Source: Agrobacterium tumefaciens
GTDB taxonomy: Bacteria > Pseudomonadota > Alphaproteobacteria > Rhizobiales > Rhizobiaceae
Assembly (NCBI RefSeq): GCF_013337285.1
Contig: NZ_SUPW01000002.1
Location: forward strand, 744,001 to 808,000
Length of the DNA stretch: 64,000 bases
Direction of reading: 5' to 3'
Part shown: in pieces, positions 26,445 through 37,205 of the stretch
Position numbering within the stretch: position 1 is the stretch's first letter
How the letters are laid out: every line of letters starts with the position of its first letter
Translations under genes and position numbers: made by a program
The notes under the pieces: model-generated
The model's database searches: none
Told to the model about the DNA's origin: nothing
Seen by the model: the letters and a program-made list of their open reading frames with translations, nothing else

Positions 26445-27614
26445 ATGACGGTTTTGACGCGTACATATATGGACTTTAACGCCACGGCGCCGCTTTTGCC
26501 CGCCGTGCGGGATGTTCTTGTGTCCGCGCTCGAGGTTGCCGGCAACCCGTCCTCCGTTCATCGGGAAGGGCGCGCGGCCCGCGCCGCCATCGAGACTGCC
26601 CGCCGTGAGGTTGCGGCGCTTGCGGGTGCGCAGGCTGCCCATGTCACCTTCACCAGCGGGGCGACGGAAGCTGCCAATCTGGTGCTGACACCGGAATTCA
26701 AGATGGGGCGCGCTCCTGTCCGCTATAGTCGTCTTTACGTCTCCGCCATCGAGCATCCCGCGTTTCGCGAAGGCGGACGGTTCGCCAAGGTTGACGTTAC
26801 GGAAATTCCCGTTACGTCAGTGGGCGTGATTGATCTTGCGGCACTTCAAGCGCTGTTGTCTTCCCACGACACGTCCACCGGCTTGCCGATGGTCGCCTGC
26901 ATGCTGGTGAATAATGAGACGGGCATTCTTCAACCCGTGGCGGAAGCGGCGCGGCTGGTGCATGCGGCTGGCGGATTGATGGTTGTTGACGCCGTACAGG
27001 CCGCTGGACGGGTTCCGCTCGATATCAATGCTCTCGATGCCGATTTTCTCGTCATCTCATCCCACAAGCTCGGTGGTCCCAAGGGCGGCGGCGCTCTCAT
27101 TTCGCGCGGCGAGGTGATGATGCCGAAGCCGCTGATCCATGGCGGCGGGCAGGAAAAGGGACATCGCTCGGGTACGGAAAATACCCTGTCCGTCATCGGT
27201 TTTGGTGCCGCTGCCGCTGTTGCGGCCCGGAATGTGGAGATTGAAGCGGCGCGTCTTGGCGCTCTGCGGGCACGGCTGGAAGACGGCATGCGGATGAGTG
27301 CGCCTGACGTGATCATTCACGGCGAGGATGTTGCCCGCGTCGGCAATACCACATTTTTCACTCTGCCGGGCCTGAAGGCGGAGACGGGGCAGATCGCCTT
27401 CGATATCGAAGGTATCGCGCTGTCTGCCGGTTCGGCCTGCTCATCCGGCAAGGTGGGGGAAAGCCATGTGCTGAGCGCGATGGCGCGCGATCCGAAGCTC
27501 GGCGCGCTCCGGATTTCGCTTGGCCATGCGACTGACGAGGCGGACATAGAACGGACGCTTGCGGCGTTCACGAAAATTGCCGGGCGGCGCAAGCTTTCCG
27601 GTCAGGCCGCGTAA
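26445..27614 (+). CDS. Cysteine desulfurase, NifS/IscS class (first gene of the SUF operon, sufS2-like)
   Basis: A 389-residue PLP enzyme that releases sulfur from cysteine for cluster assembly. PLP Lys208 is in ISSHKLGGPKGGG, PLP-stacking His104 in IEHPAF, and the persulfide Cys332 in the flexible loop SAGSACSSGKVGESH. The loop length puts it in class I, unlike the class II desulfurase later in the same operon. The ATG at 26445 is used; ATG 26469 is possible. Its stop is 198 bases before sufB, a stretch with two short hairpins (AAGGCGG and CCGGA stems) that could modulate read-through. Confidence 0.93.
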   Translation: MTVLTRTYMDFNATAPLLPAVRDVLVSALEVAGNPSSVHREGRAARAAIETARREVAALAGAQAAHVTFTSGATEAANLVLTPEFKMGRAPVRYSRLYVSAIEHPAFREGGRFAKVDVTEIPVTSVGVIDLAALQALLSSHDTSTGLPMVACMLVNNETGILQPVAEAARLVHAAGGLMVVDAVQAAGRVPLDINALDADFLVISSHKLGGPKGGGALISRGEVMMPKPLIHGGGQEKGHRSGTENTLSVIGFGAAAAVAARNVEIEAARLGALRARLEDGMRMSAPDVIIHGEDVARVGNTTFFTLPGLKAETGQIAFDIEGIALSAGSACSSGKVGESHVLSAMARDPKLGALRISLGHATDEADIERTLAAFTKIAGRRKLSGQAA

Positions 27615-27812
27615 AATGCGGCAAAGAATTGCGGAATCGCAAATTTCCGCTTGCCGGGATGTGTGAAAAGCGCCATCCCGCACCTACATGGGTATAAGCT
27701 CCGCCCCGGCTGACGGCTCGGAACGATTTGCCCGAAGATCAATAAGGCGGCTTTCCGCCTTGATACGTTGACAAGCCACCGGACCTTGGCTCCGGCGAGA
27801 TTGGAGAACGAC

Positions 27813-29282
<1,470 letters not shown>

Positions 29283-29354
29283 TCTCCGTCCAAATACGCA
29301 ATTGAGTGCGCGATATTCGCGCACCTTCGCCCACACAATTCTTAGGATAAATCC

Positions 29355-30110
29355 ATGCTTGAAATCATCGACCTGCACGCAAAGATCGCCGATACCGAAA
29401 CCGAGATTATCAAGGGCCTGAACCTGAAGGTTGCCGCTGGTGAAGTTGCCGCCATCATGGGGCCGAACGGTTCCGGCAAGTCGACGCTGTCCTACATCCT
29501 GTCGGGCCGCGAAGACTACGAAGTCACCTCCGGTGACATTCTTTACAACGGCGAAAGCATTCTGGAACTGGATGCTGCCGAGCGTGCGGCCAAGGGTATT
29601 TTCCTAGCCTTCCAGTATCCGGTCGAAATTCCGGGCGTCGCCACCATGCAGTTCCTGAAGGTTGCGATGAACGAGCAGCGCAAGGCGCGCGGCGAGTCCG
29701 AGCTGACGACGCCGGATTTCATCCGCCGCGTCAAGGAAGCCGCTGGCGATCTGAAGATCGACATGGACATGCTGAAGCGTCCGCTGAATGTCGGCTTCTC
29801 CGGTGGTGAGAAGAAGCGCGCCGAAATCCTGCAGATGGCGCTTCTGGAGCCGAAGCTCTGCGTTCTCGACGAAACCGATAGCGGCCTCGACATCGACGCG
29901 CTGAAAATCGTGGCTGACGGCGTCAACGCGCTGAAGTCGCCGGATCGCGCCGTCGTGGTCATCACCCACTATCAGCGTCTGCTGGATTACATCGTACCGG
30001 ACAGCGTCCACGTCCTCTACAAGGGCAAGATCATCCGTTCGGGCGACAAGGCTCTGGCGCTTGAACTGGAAAACAATGGCTACGCCGACATCATCGGTGA
30101 AGCGGCCTGA
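29355..30110 (+). CDS. sufC: SUF ATPase SufC
   Basis: SufC (251 residues) is the ABC-type ATPase that drives conformational change in the SufBCD scaffold. Walker A GPNGSGKST (about 36-44), the signature FSGGEKKR, Walker B CVLDETDSGLDID and the switch His in VVITHYQR are present. The Walker B segment reads DETDSGLD where many SufC proteins have DEIDSGLD, a conservative change. It is 23 bases upstream of sufD and shares its transcript. Confidence 0.97.
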   Translation: MLEIIDLHAKIADTETEIIKGLNLKVAAGEVAAIMGPNGSGKSTLSYILSGREDYEVTSGDILYNGESILELDAAERAAKGIFLAFQYPVEIPGVATMQFLKVAMNEQRKARGESELTTPDFIRRVKEAAGDLKIDMDMLKRPLNVGFSGGEKKRAEILQMALLEPKLCVLDETDSGLDIDALKIVADGVNALKSPDRAVVVITHYQRLLDYIVPDSVHVLYKGKIIRSGDKALALELENNGYADIIGEAA

Positions 30111-30133
30111 TTGAAGGCCAGGAGGTGATGTCC

Positions 30134-31405
30134 ATGAACATTCAAGCTACCAACCGGCTGACGCCAGCGGAAACCGCGCTGGTCGACGCCTATACCGCCA
30201 AGTTCAGCGAGCTGCCCGGTGACGGTGCTGTTGTCGCTGCCCGCGACGTGCTGTTCGACGATCTGAAGACCGGTGGTCTTCCGACACGCCGCATCGAGGC
30301 GTGGCACTATACCGATCTGAAAAGCCTGCTGCGTGCCGTTCCGGAAGACCGGCCCGCGCCGGTTATAGAGAAGCATGCGCCGACGGTTGCCGGCTCTCTG
30401 GTTGCCTATATGCAGCATGGCACGGCCGATATCGGCAAGATCGAAGACGTCAGCATTTCGCGCTTTGCCGACAGGCTGCTCGACGGTTCCGCCGCCGCAG
30501 GCCTTGCGGAAGCCAGCAAGGACGACGTGATTGGCCGCATCAACGGCAGCTTCGTGCGTGATGGTCTGGTGCTCGACATTCCGGCCGATGCCGATATCGA
30601 AAAGCCGATCGAATTGCAGGCCGTCCATGGCGCGGGTCAGATTCACAGCCGCTTCCCGGTCCGCTTCGGCAAGGGTTCCAAGGCAACCGTCATTGAGCGT
30701 CACCTTTCGGTGACTTCGGATGCTGCTTTCGTTTCCTCCGTTACCGACATTGTCATCGAAGACGGCGCGGAAGCGACGTGGATCATCCTGCAAAGCCAAG
30801 GTGCGGCCGATATCCATCTCGGCCAGCTGCGCATGAAAATCGGCGCGGATGCCAAGGTTCGCATTTTCATCATCAATGCCGGCGGGAAGCTGGTGCGGCA
30901 GGAGCTACGCATCGACGTGGAAGGCGAGGGCACTGACCTCATCGTTCGCGGCGTCAACCTGTTGGGCGGCGAAACGCATACGGACGTGACGATGGTTCTT
31001 GGCCACAACGTGCCGAACACGACCTCGACGGAAGTGTTCCGCAACGTGGTGTTCGATCGCGCCAAGGGCATTTTCCAGGGCATGATCCGGGTTGCGCCCG
31101 ATGCCCAGAAGACTGATGCGAAGATGGCCTGCAACACGCTGCTGATGTCCGATGACGGGGAGTTCTCGGCAAAGCCTGAGCTTGAAATCTTCGCTGACGA
31201 CGTTCAGTGCGGTCACGGCGCGACGGTTGCCGATATCGACGACAACCATCTCTATTACCTGATGGCGCGCGGCGTGCCGCGGGCCAAGGCGCGGGCAATG
31301 CTCGTCAACGCCTTCGTCGCCGAGATCGTCGAGGAACTGGAAGAAGAAAATCTGGTAGAGGCGCTGGAGGCCATCATCTCCGGCTGGCTGGAACATCATG
31401 CCTGA
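30134..31405 (+). CDS. sufD: SUF scaffold subunit SufD
   Basis: SufD (423 residues) pairs with SufB in the cluster scaffold and helps iron entry. The family regions are visible: PTRRIEAWHYTDLKSLL near residue 50, HLSVTSDAAFVSSVTDIVIE, and the C-terminal CGHGATVADIDDNHLYYLMA with ARGVPRAKARAMLVNAF. The best start is ATG 30134, eight bases past GGAGG (30121-30125); GTG 30125 and ATG 30128 are in frame but too close to it. The gene overlaps sufS by 8 bases. Confidence 0.95.
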   Translation: MNIQATNRLTPAETALVDAYTAKFSELPGDGAVVAARDVLFDDLKTGGLPTRRIEAWHYTDLKSLLRAVPEDRPAPVIEKHAPTVAGSLVAYMQHGTADIGKIEDVSISRFADRLLDGSAAAGLAEASKDDVIGRINGSFVRDGLVLDIPADADIEKPIELQAVHGAGQIHSRFPVRFGKGSKATVIERHLSVTSDAAFVSSVTDIVIEDGAEATWIILQSQGAADIHLGQLRMKIGADAKVRIFIINAGGKLVRQELRIDVEGEGTDLIVRGVNLLGGETHTDVTMVLGHNVPNTTSTEVFRNVVFDRAKGIFQGMIRVAPDAQKTDAKMACNTLLMSDDGEFSAKPELEIFADDVQCGHGATVADIDDNHLYYLMARGVPRAKARAMLVNAFVAEIVEELEEENLVEALEAIISGWLEHHA

Positions 31406-32648
31406 GAGCGAACGCGCCGCATTGGCGGCCCCTTATGACGTCGATACCGTGCGCAAGGATTTTCCGATCCTGTCGCGCGAGGTCTATGGCAAGCCGCTGG
31501 TCTATCTCGACAACGGCGCGTCCGCTCAAAAACCGCGGGTGGTGATCGATGCCGTTTCGCATGCTTATGCGAACGAATATGCCAATGTGCATCGCGGCCT
31601 GCATTTCCTCTCCAATGCCGCAACCGACGCCTATGAGGCGGCGCGCGAAAAGGTGCGCCGTTTCCTCAACGCCGGTTCGGTGGACGAGATCGTCTTCACC
31701 AAATCCTCCACCGAGGCGATCAATACGGTGGCCTACGGTTACGGCATGCCCAAGATCGGCGAGGGCGACGAGATCGTCATCTCGATTATGGAGCACCACT
31801 CCAACATCGTGCCATGGCATTTCATCCGCGAGCGGCAGGGCGCCAAGCTGGTCTGGGTGCCTGTTGATGATGACGGCGCGTTTCACATCGAGGCTTTCGA
31901 AAAGAGCCTGACGGAGCGCACCAAACTCGTCGCCATCACCCATATGTCGAATGCGCTCGGCACCATCGTTCCGGTCAAGGAAATCTGCCGCATCGCCCAT
32001 GAGCGTGGCATTCCGGTGCTGGTCGACGGTAGCCAGGGTGCGGTTCACATGCCGGTGGATGTGCGCGATATCGATTGCGACTGGTATGTCATGACCGGCC
32101 ACAAGCTTTACGGTCCCTCGGGCATCGGCGTGCTTTACGGCAAGGCGGACCGGTTGCGCGAGATGCGGCCGTTCCAGGGCGGCGGCGAGATGATCCTCGA
32201 CGTCTCCGAAGACAATGTGACCTATAACGAACCGCCGCACCGTTTCGAAGCGGGCACGCCGCCCATCGTGCAGGCGATCGGGCTTGGTTACGCGCTTGAC
32301 TATATGGACAATCTCGGCCGTGCCGCGATTGCGGCACATGAGGCCGATCTTGCGGCTTACGCGACTGAGCGGCTGCGCGAGATCAATTCGCTGCGCATCA
32401 TCGGCAATGCGCCTGACAAGGGCGGCATCTTCTCCTTTGAGCTTGCGGGCATCCATGCCCATGACGTCTCGATGGTGATCGACCGGCGCGGCGTTGCCGT
32501 GCGTGCCGGCACCCATTGCGCCATGCCGCTCTTGAAACGGTTCGGTGTCACCTCCACATGCCGGGCATCGTTCGGCCTTTACAATACCCGCGCCGAAGTA
32601 GATCGTCTTGTTGAGGCGCTGGACTATGCGCGCAAATTTTTCGCCTGA
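31398..32648 (+). CDS. sufS: Cysteine desulfurase, SufS class II
   Basis: SufS (416 residues) supplies persulfide sulfur to the scaffold, usually with SufE or SufU. PLP Lys236 is in MTGHKLYGPSG, stacking His133 in IMEHHSNIVPW, and catalytic Cys374 in RAGTHCAMPLL, on a short loop typical of class II. The translation start overlaps sufD (ATGCCTGA), implying coupled translation. No sufE gene is in the window; a separate partner is needed elsewhere if the enzyme behaves like other SufS proteins. Confidence 0.96.
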   Translation: MPESERAALAAPYDVDTVRKDFPILSREVYGKPLVYLDNGASAQKPRVVIDAVSHAYANEYANVHRGLHFLSNAATDAYEAAREKVRRFLNAGSVDEIVFTKSSTEAINTVAYGYGMPKIGEGDEIVISIMEHHSNIVPWHFIRERQGAKLVWVPVDDDGAFHIEAFEKSLTERTKLVAITHMSNALGTIVPVKEICRIAHERGIPVLVDGSQGAVHMPVDVRDIDCDWYVMTGHKLYGPSGIGVLYGKADRLREMRPFQGGGEMILDVSEDNVTYNEPPHRFEAGTPPIVQAIGLGYALDYMDNLGRAAIAAHEADLAAYATERLREINSLRIIGNAPDKGGIFSFELAGIHAHDVSMVIDRRGVAVRAGTHCAMPLLKRFGVTSTCRASFGLYNTRAEVDRLVEALDYARKFFA

Positions 32649-32685
32649 TATCGGCATAGATGAGATCAGGATTGAGGATCAGACC

Positions 32686-33069
32686 ATGACTGCGGAAGCC
32701 ACTGCAAAGACACCCGATGCGACCGAAGAAACGGCAAAGCCGTCTTCCATTCCGCCCGAGGAACTGGCGCGTCTCAGCGACGACGTGATCTCGGCGCTGA
32801 AAACCGTCTACGACCCGGAAATCCCGGCCGATATTTTCGAACTCGGTCTGATCTACAAGATCGACATCGAAGATGACCGGATGGTCAAAATCGTCATGAC
32901 GCTGACAGCGCCCGGCTGCCCGGTTGCCGGCGAAATGCCGGGCTGGGTGGAAAACGCGGTTGGTGCTGTCGAAGGCGTTTCCGGCGTTGACGTGTCGATG
33001 ACATTCGATCCGCCGTGGACGCCGGAACGCATGTCGGAAGAAGCGCAGGTCGCCGTCGGCTGGTACTGA
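32686..33069 (+). CDS. SUF assembly protein SufT/PaaD-like (DUF59/MIP18 family)
   Basis: A 127-residue protein whose C-terminal 100 residues match the DUF59/MIP18 fold: VYDPEIPADIFELGLIYKID, MTLTAPGCPVAGEMPGWVEN, and DVSMTFDPPWTPERMSEEA. The conserved Cys sits in APGCPVA. Such proteins mature Fe-S targets under high demand. The N-terminal 28 residues are Thr/Ala/Glu-rich and likely disordered. ATG 32686 has GAGG upstream; the longer frame overlaps sufS. It lies 37 bases after sufS. Confidence 0.93.
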   Translation: MTAEATAKTPDATEETAKPSSIPPEELARLSDDVISALKTVYDPEIPADIFELGLIYKIDIEDDRMVKIVMTLTAPGCPVAGEMPGWVENAVGAVEGVSGVDVSMTFDPPWTPERMSEEAQVAVGWY

Positions 33070-33077
33070 CGCGATTT

Positions 33078-33108
33078 TGACAGGTGTCATCTCTTGATGA
33101 CACTGTCA
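33078..33108. other. Hairpin between the sufT-like gene and sufA
   Basis: TGACAGGTGTCATC (33078-33091) and GATGACACTGTCA (33096-33108) pair over about 13 bp with a single bulge and a 4-nt loop. It has no T-run, so it is not a clean terminator. It may set the relative yield of sufA by attenuation or by protecting RNA ends. Confidence 0.5.
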
Positions 33109-33175
33109 GGCGCACTTAAATTGAATTCCATAAGCATCGAGCCTTGAACTCGATTGTCGAAGGAGAATTAGGCCC

Positions 33176-33565
33176 ATGGGCTTTGCGATCATGACCATGA
33201 CCGGGGCTGCCGCCTCGCGCGTTAAAGCAATCGTCGATAATTCCGGTCCGGATGCCAAGGGCGTGCGCGTCGGCATCAAGAAGGGTGGCTGCGCGGGCAT
33301 GGAATATACCATCGACCTCGTGACCGAAGCGGATGGCAAGGACGATCTGGTTGAATTCGATGGCGCGAAGGTCTGGGTTCAACCTTCCGCCGTGCTCTAT
33401 CTGCTCGGCACGCAGATGGATTTCGAAGTGACCAAGATGCGCTCCGGTTTCACCTTCAACAATCCGAACCAGACATCGGCCTGCGGCTGTGGCGAGTCGG
33501 TTGAGCTGAAGCCCGCCGATCTGGCGGCGCTGGCGAAGCAGCGTGAGGCTGAGGCCAGCGTTTAA
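33176..33565 (+). CDS. sufA: A-type Fe-S carrier SufA
   Basis: SufA (129 residues) accepts clusters from SufBCD and delivers them. The three conserved cysteines are in place: Cys39 in GGCAGMEY and Cys103/Cys105 in CGCGES. The core VGIKKGGCAGMEYTIDL and MDFEVTKMRSGFTFNNPN are typical. A 23-residue tail follows CGCGES, longer than the E. coli protein. AAGGAG lies upstream of ATG 33176. It follows a 106-base space with a hairpin. Confidence 0.96.
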   Translation: MGFAIMTMTGAAASRVKAIVDNSGPDAKGVRVGIKKGGCAGMEYTIDLVTEADGKDDLVEFDGAKVWVQPSAVLYLLGTQMDFEVTKMRSGFTFNNPNQTSACGCGESVELKPADLAALAKQREAEASV

Positions 33566-33593
33566 TTTGATGCGGCTTCCACCACACCCTCGA

Positions 33594-33680
33594 CGTCATC
33601 CTCGGGCTTGACCCGAGGATCCATCCCCGTCAAATTTTATGAGACGTTCTTAGATCCTCGGGTCAAGCCCGAGGACGACG
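33594..33680. repeat. Dispersed palindromic intergenic repeat, CGTCATCCTCGG type, copy 2
   Basis: Two inverted arms of 28 bases (33594-33621 and 33653-33680) flank a 31-base AT-richer spacer. Each arm is itself a hairpin (CCTCGGG CTTGA CCCGAGG), so the whole can fold into paired stem-loops or one long stem. It lies after sufA, between convergent sufA and a permease gene, and may serve as the operon's end. Confidence 0.85.
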
Positions 33681-33737
33681 GAGGAGAGGTTTTGCTCCAC
33701 TCCCGCATGAATCGACTGCCGCCTGAAATCCCATCCA

Positions 33738-34946
33738 TCACTCGTGCCTGAGCGCCTCGATCGGGCTTAAACTCGCCGCCCGCCGCGCTGGAAAATAGCC
33801 GAAAATCACTCCAATCGCCGCCGAAAAGGCAAAGGCGAGGAAGATAATCGACGGGCTGGTGACGAAGGGGACGTTGAGGAAGCTGACGACGCTGTAAGCC
33901 AGCCCGAGGCCGGTCAGGATGCCGACGAGGCCGCCGAAGGCCGACAGCATGACGGCTTCCACCAGAAACTGCGTCAGCACCTGTTTTTCCAGCGCACCGA
34001 TGGCGAGGCGAATGCCGATTTCGCGGGTGCGCTCCGTCACAGAGACCAGCATGATGTTCATGATGCCGATGCCGCCGACCAGAAGGCTGACGGCCGCGAC
34101 CGCGCCTAAGAGACCGGTCAGCAGCGTCGTTGTGCCGGTCATGGCCGAGGCAATCTGCGTCATGTCGTTGACGGTGAAATCATCCTCGCGGCCGATGTTG
34201 ATGCGGCGGCGCTCGCGCAGCAGGTTCTGCAGGTCGCTCTGCACCTTGGCGGTTGAAACGCCATCCTGTGCCGAAACCATGATCGAGGAAATGGTGGTGG
34301 TGCCGCCGATGCGCCGCTGATGAATTTTCAGCGGCATGATGATCGTGTCGTCCTGATCGTCACCGAGACCGGATTGGCCCTTTCGAGCCAGAACGCCAAT
34401 AACGGGACAGGAGATATTGCTGACGCGGACCGTCTGTCCCACCGGGTTTTCCGCGCCGAACAGTTCCTGCCGCACCGTTTCGCCGATGATGCAGCCGATC
34501 TGGCCGCCGCGATCTTCTGCAGGCTGGAAATCGCGGCCGAGTGCGATGGTCCAATCCTGCGCGATCAGGTAATCATTGGTGGTGCCGATGACGCTTGTCT
34601 GGTGGTTCTTGCCGCCGAAAATGACCGTCGCGGCGGAGCTGCGGTTTTGCGGCGCGACGGCGCGGATGCCTGATATCTGGTTGCGGATGGCCTCGACATC
34701 GCGGTCATCGAAACGTTTCGCCTCTGTGCTGGCGCGGCCGGGGCCGAACTGGCCGGGGCGCACGAACAGCATGTTGGTGCCGAGCCGCGACAATTCCGAT
34801 TTCACCTGCTCCGTGGTGCCATTGCCGATGGTGACCATGGCGATGACGGCTGCCACACCAATGACGACGCCGAGCACGGTGAGGAAGGAGCGCAAAAGGT
34901 TACGGCTGATGGCGCGCAGCGCCAGACGCGACGTTTCAAAGAACAT
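33738..34946 (-). CDS. FtsX-like ABC permease, MacB permease part
   Basis: The 402-residue protein has one N-terminal helix (21-40), a MacB-type periplasmic domain (about 50-270), and three C-terminal helices in the FtsX domain (from about 280, with LVGGIGIMNIMLVSVTERTREIGIR). In E. coli MacB the ATPase and permease are fused; here they are separate genes overlapping by 11 bases. With the adaptor gene upstream this forms a MacA-MacB-type exporter that couples with an outer-membrane channel for macrolides, peptides or lipids. ATG 34946 is preceded by GGAG. Confidence 0.93.
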   Translation of the reverse strand: MFFETSRLALRAISRNLLRSFLTVLGVVIGVAAVIAMVTIGNGTTEQVKSELSRLGTNMLFVRPGQFGPGRASTEAKRFDDRDVEAIRNQISGIRAVAPQNRSSAATVIFGGKNHQTSVIGTTNDYLIAQDWTIALGRDFQPAEDRGGQIGCIIGETVRQELFGAENPVGQTVRVSNISCPVIGVLARKGQSGLGDDQDDTIIMPLKIHQRRIGGTTTISSIMVSAQDGVSTAKVQSDLQNLLRERRRINIGREDDFTVNDMTQIASAMTGTTTLLTGLLGAVAAVSLLVGGIGIMNIMLVSVTERTREIGIRLAIGALEKQVLTQFLVEAVMLSAFGGLVGILTGLGLAYSVVSFLNVPFVTSPSIIFLAFAFSAAIGVIFGYFPARRAASLSPIEALRHE

Positions 34947-35655
34947 CGGAGCTCTCCTTTTTGTCCACAGCGCTATCGGAGGCGAGATGCCCGTCGACGA
35001 AGCGCAGCAGTCGCCCCGCATGGGCGGCGATATCCTCTTCATGCGTGACCATGACGACCGTGATGCCCCTGTCGCGATTGAGCGCCGTTATCAGTTCCAT
35101 GATCTCGTTGCTGGTTTTCGTATCAAGATTGCCGGTCGGCTCGTCGGCCAGAAGCAGGGCAGGGCGGGTGACAATGGCCCGCGCAATGGCCACACGCTGC
35201 TGCTGGCCGCCGGAAAGCTCCTGGGTGGTGTGATCCTCGCGGCCCTTCAAACCCACCTGTGCCAGTGCCTCCATGGCACGAGCGCGCCGTTCAGACGCCT
35301 TCATGCCGCGATAGACCAGTGGCAGCTCGACATTTTCCACCGCTGAGGTACGCGACAGAAGATTGAAGCCCTGAAACACGAAGCCCAGCATGTGGCGGCG
35401 CAACAGCGTCAGGTGCTCATTGTCGAAGCCGCTGGTCGGCACGCCCTGAAACAGATATTCGCCAGCTGTTGGCACATCCAGACAGCCGATAATGTTCATC
35501 GAGGTAGATTTGCCCGAGCCTGACGGCCCCATGATGGCGACGAATTCCTTCTCGTGGATCGACAGGCTGACGCCATCGAGCGCGCGAATGGTTGCTTCGC
35601 CGCGGCCATATTGCTTGACGACGTTGCGGAATTCAATGAGCGGCGGCTGTTGCAT
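34936..35655 (-). CDS. ABC transporter ATP-binding protein, MacB/LolD type
   Basis: A 239-residue ATPase: Walker A GPSGSGKST at about 40-48, the signature LSGGQQQR, Walker B LLADEPTGNLD, and H-loop VMVTHEED. The YGRGEATIRALDGVSLSI N-terminus and GFVFQGFNLLSRTSAVENVELPL segment are typical of the MacB/LolD/FtsE group. It is 14 bases downstream of the adaptor gene and overlaps the permease gene by 11 bases. Confidence 0.95.
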   Translation of the reverse strand: MQQPPLIEFRNVVKQYGRGEATIRALDGVSLSIHEKEFVAIMGPSGSGKSTSMNIIGCLDVPTAGEYLFQGVPTSGFDNEHLTLLRRHMLGFVFQGFNLLSRTSAVENVELPLVYRGMKASERRARAMEALAQVGLKGREDHTTQELSGGQQQRVAIARAIVTRPALLLADEPTGNLDTKTSNEIMELITALNRDRGITVVMVTHEEDIAAHAGRLLRFVDGHLASDSAVDKKESSDVL

Positions 35656-35669
35656 CAGGTTTTCCTCCG

Positions 35670-36968
35670 TCAGCCGGCGTTGCGGGCCGTTGCGTCGGTA
35701 ATCACCAGATCATCGGCTTTCAGTTCGCCTGATTTTACCACGGTATGCTGGCCGTCGGTGGAGCCGGTTTCGATGGCGACCGAGACCGGATTGTTGTTGC
35801 GCAGCACCCAGACCGTTCTTTTGCCCGTCGCGGCCTGACCCGCATCGCGGTTCTGCGACCGGCCCATGCGGGGCGGGCGGAACAGGCTCATCAACCCGCC
35901 GCCACGGGAGGCGGATTCGCGCGGCGGCGTATAACGAAGCGCCGAATTCGGCACCAGAAGCGTGTCCTTGATTTCCTCGACGATGATATTGGCGGTTGCC
36001 GTCATGCCGGGGCGAAGCAGCAGCTCCTCATTATTGACAGTCAATATGCCCTTGTAGGTCACGACATTGGATACGGTTTCGGAGGCGAAACGCACGGTTT
36101 CGATCTCGGCCGGGAAGCTGCGGTCGGGATAGGCATCGACATTGAATGTCGCTTTCTGCCCGGTCTCGACCTTGCCGACATCAGCCTCATCCACCGAGAC
36201 CTGCAATTCCATGTGGCGCAGATCGCCGGCGATGGTGAAGAGAACTGGGGCGTTAAGCGAGGAGGCGACAGTGGCGCCCGGATCGACGCTGCGGGTGAGG
36301 ATGACGCCATCGATGGGCGAAACGATCTTGGCCTTGCCGAGATTGACCTCGGCGAGCCGGAGGTCTGCCTCGGCTGAAAGCACGGTCGCCTCGTTGACCT
36401 GCAGCGTGGCGGCAGCGGCATCATGGCTGAACTGCGCCGCATCCAGATCCTGCTGGCTGGAGACCCGGTTCTGCACGAGGGACCGCAGACGCTCCATGGA
36501 TGTCTTTGCCGAACCAAGATCGGCGCGCGCCTTCAGCACGTTGGCCTTGGCGGAGGCGAGCTTGGCGCGGGCGCTCTGCACGTCGGCCTCCAGCTTGTTG
36601 GTGTCGAGTTCGGCCAGAATATCGCCGGACTTTACCGGGGTATTGTAGGTGACGTTGACCTTGCGCACCGTGCCGGACAATTCGCTCGATATATCGACCT
36701 GATCGGTTGGCTGGACCGAGCCGGTGGAGGTGACGATAACGGAAAGATCACCCTGTTTTGCCGGTTCGGTGACATAATTATAGGCGACGCCTGCGGCACG
36801 CGACTGGTAATAATAACCGAGGCCGCCGCCGATCAGCACGATGGCAGCCACGACATAAAGATACCGACGCGATTTCTTCTTCCTGCCGGATCTGTTCGTG
36901 CCCAGAATCTCCCGCAGATCGGGCTGGCTGTTTTCCGTGTCACGGCCTTGGCTGTTGGCGTCATTCAT
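35670..36968 (-). CDS. MacA-type periplasmic adaptor (HlyD/RND family)
   Basis: The 432-residue adaptor has a basic cytoplasmic head (about 25-35), one membrane anchor (36-54), a barrel-sandwich/lipoyl half (DQVDISSELSGTVRKV), an alpha-helical hairpin (about 125-195, Ala/Asp/Leu-rich), the second lipoyl half (GVILTRSVDPGATV) and a beta-barrel domain. It bridges the inner-membrane ABC pump to an outer-membrane duct. A Gly/Arg-rich insertion near residues 350-385 (RGGGLMSLFRPPRMGRSQNR) is unusual for the domain. ATG 36968 follows AGGTGACGAGA. Confidence 0.93.
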   Translation of the reverse strand: MNDANSQGRDTENSQPDLREILGTNRSGRKKKSRRYLYVVAAIVLIGGGLGYYYQSRAAGVAYNYVTEPAKQGDLSVIVTSTGSVQPTDQVDISSELSGTVRKVNVTYNTPVKSGDILAELDTNKLEADVQSARAKLASAKANVLKARADLGSAKTSMERLRSLVQNRVSSQQDLDAAQFSHDAAAATLQVNEATVLSAEADLRLAEVNLGKAKIVSPIDGVILTRSVDPGATVASSLNAPVLFTIAGDLRHMELQVSVDEADVGKVETGQKATFNVDAYPDRSFPAEIETVRFASETVSNVVTYKGILTVNNEELLLRPGMTATANIIVEEIKDTLLVPNSALRYTPPRESASRGGGLMSLFRPPRMGRSQNRDAGQAATGKRTVWVLRNNNPVSVAIETGSTDGQHTVVKSGELKADDLVITDATARNAG

Positions 36969-37205
36969 TCTCGTCACCTGCAAAATTCAAAACACCACAG
37001 GGGATTGTCGCCACCCCGTGTTTTCCGCTCGGTCCATTGCTATTTGTATTCCTCTGATTGTGGGAAGTGACATAGCTTGCCCCAAGGGTGAAGTGAAAAC
37101 TTGGTAATATTTATGATAGTTCTGGTCTGTTAGAGATAATTCCGGAAAGGCCGATGCCACCTGTACGGCAGAGGCTTCAGCAGCGACATTCAGGACGATG
37201 ATAGA

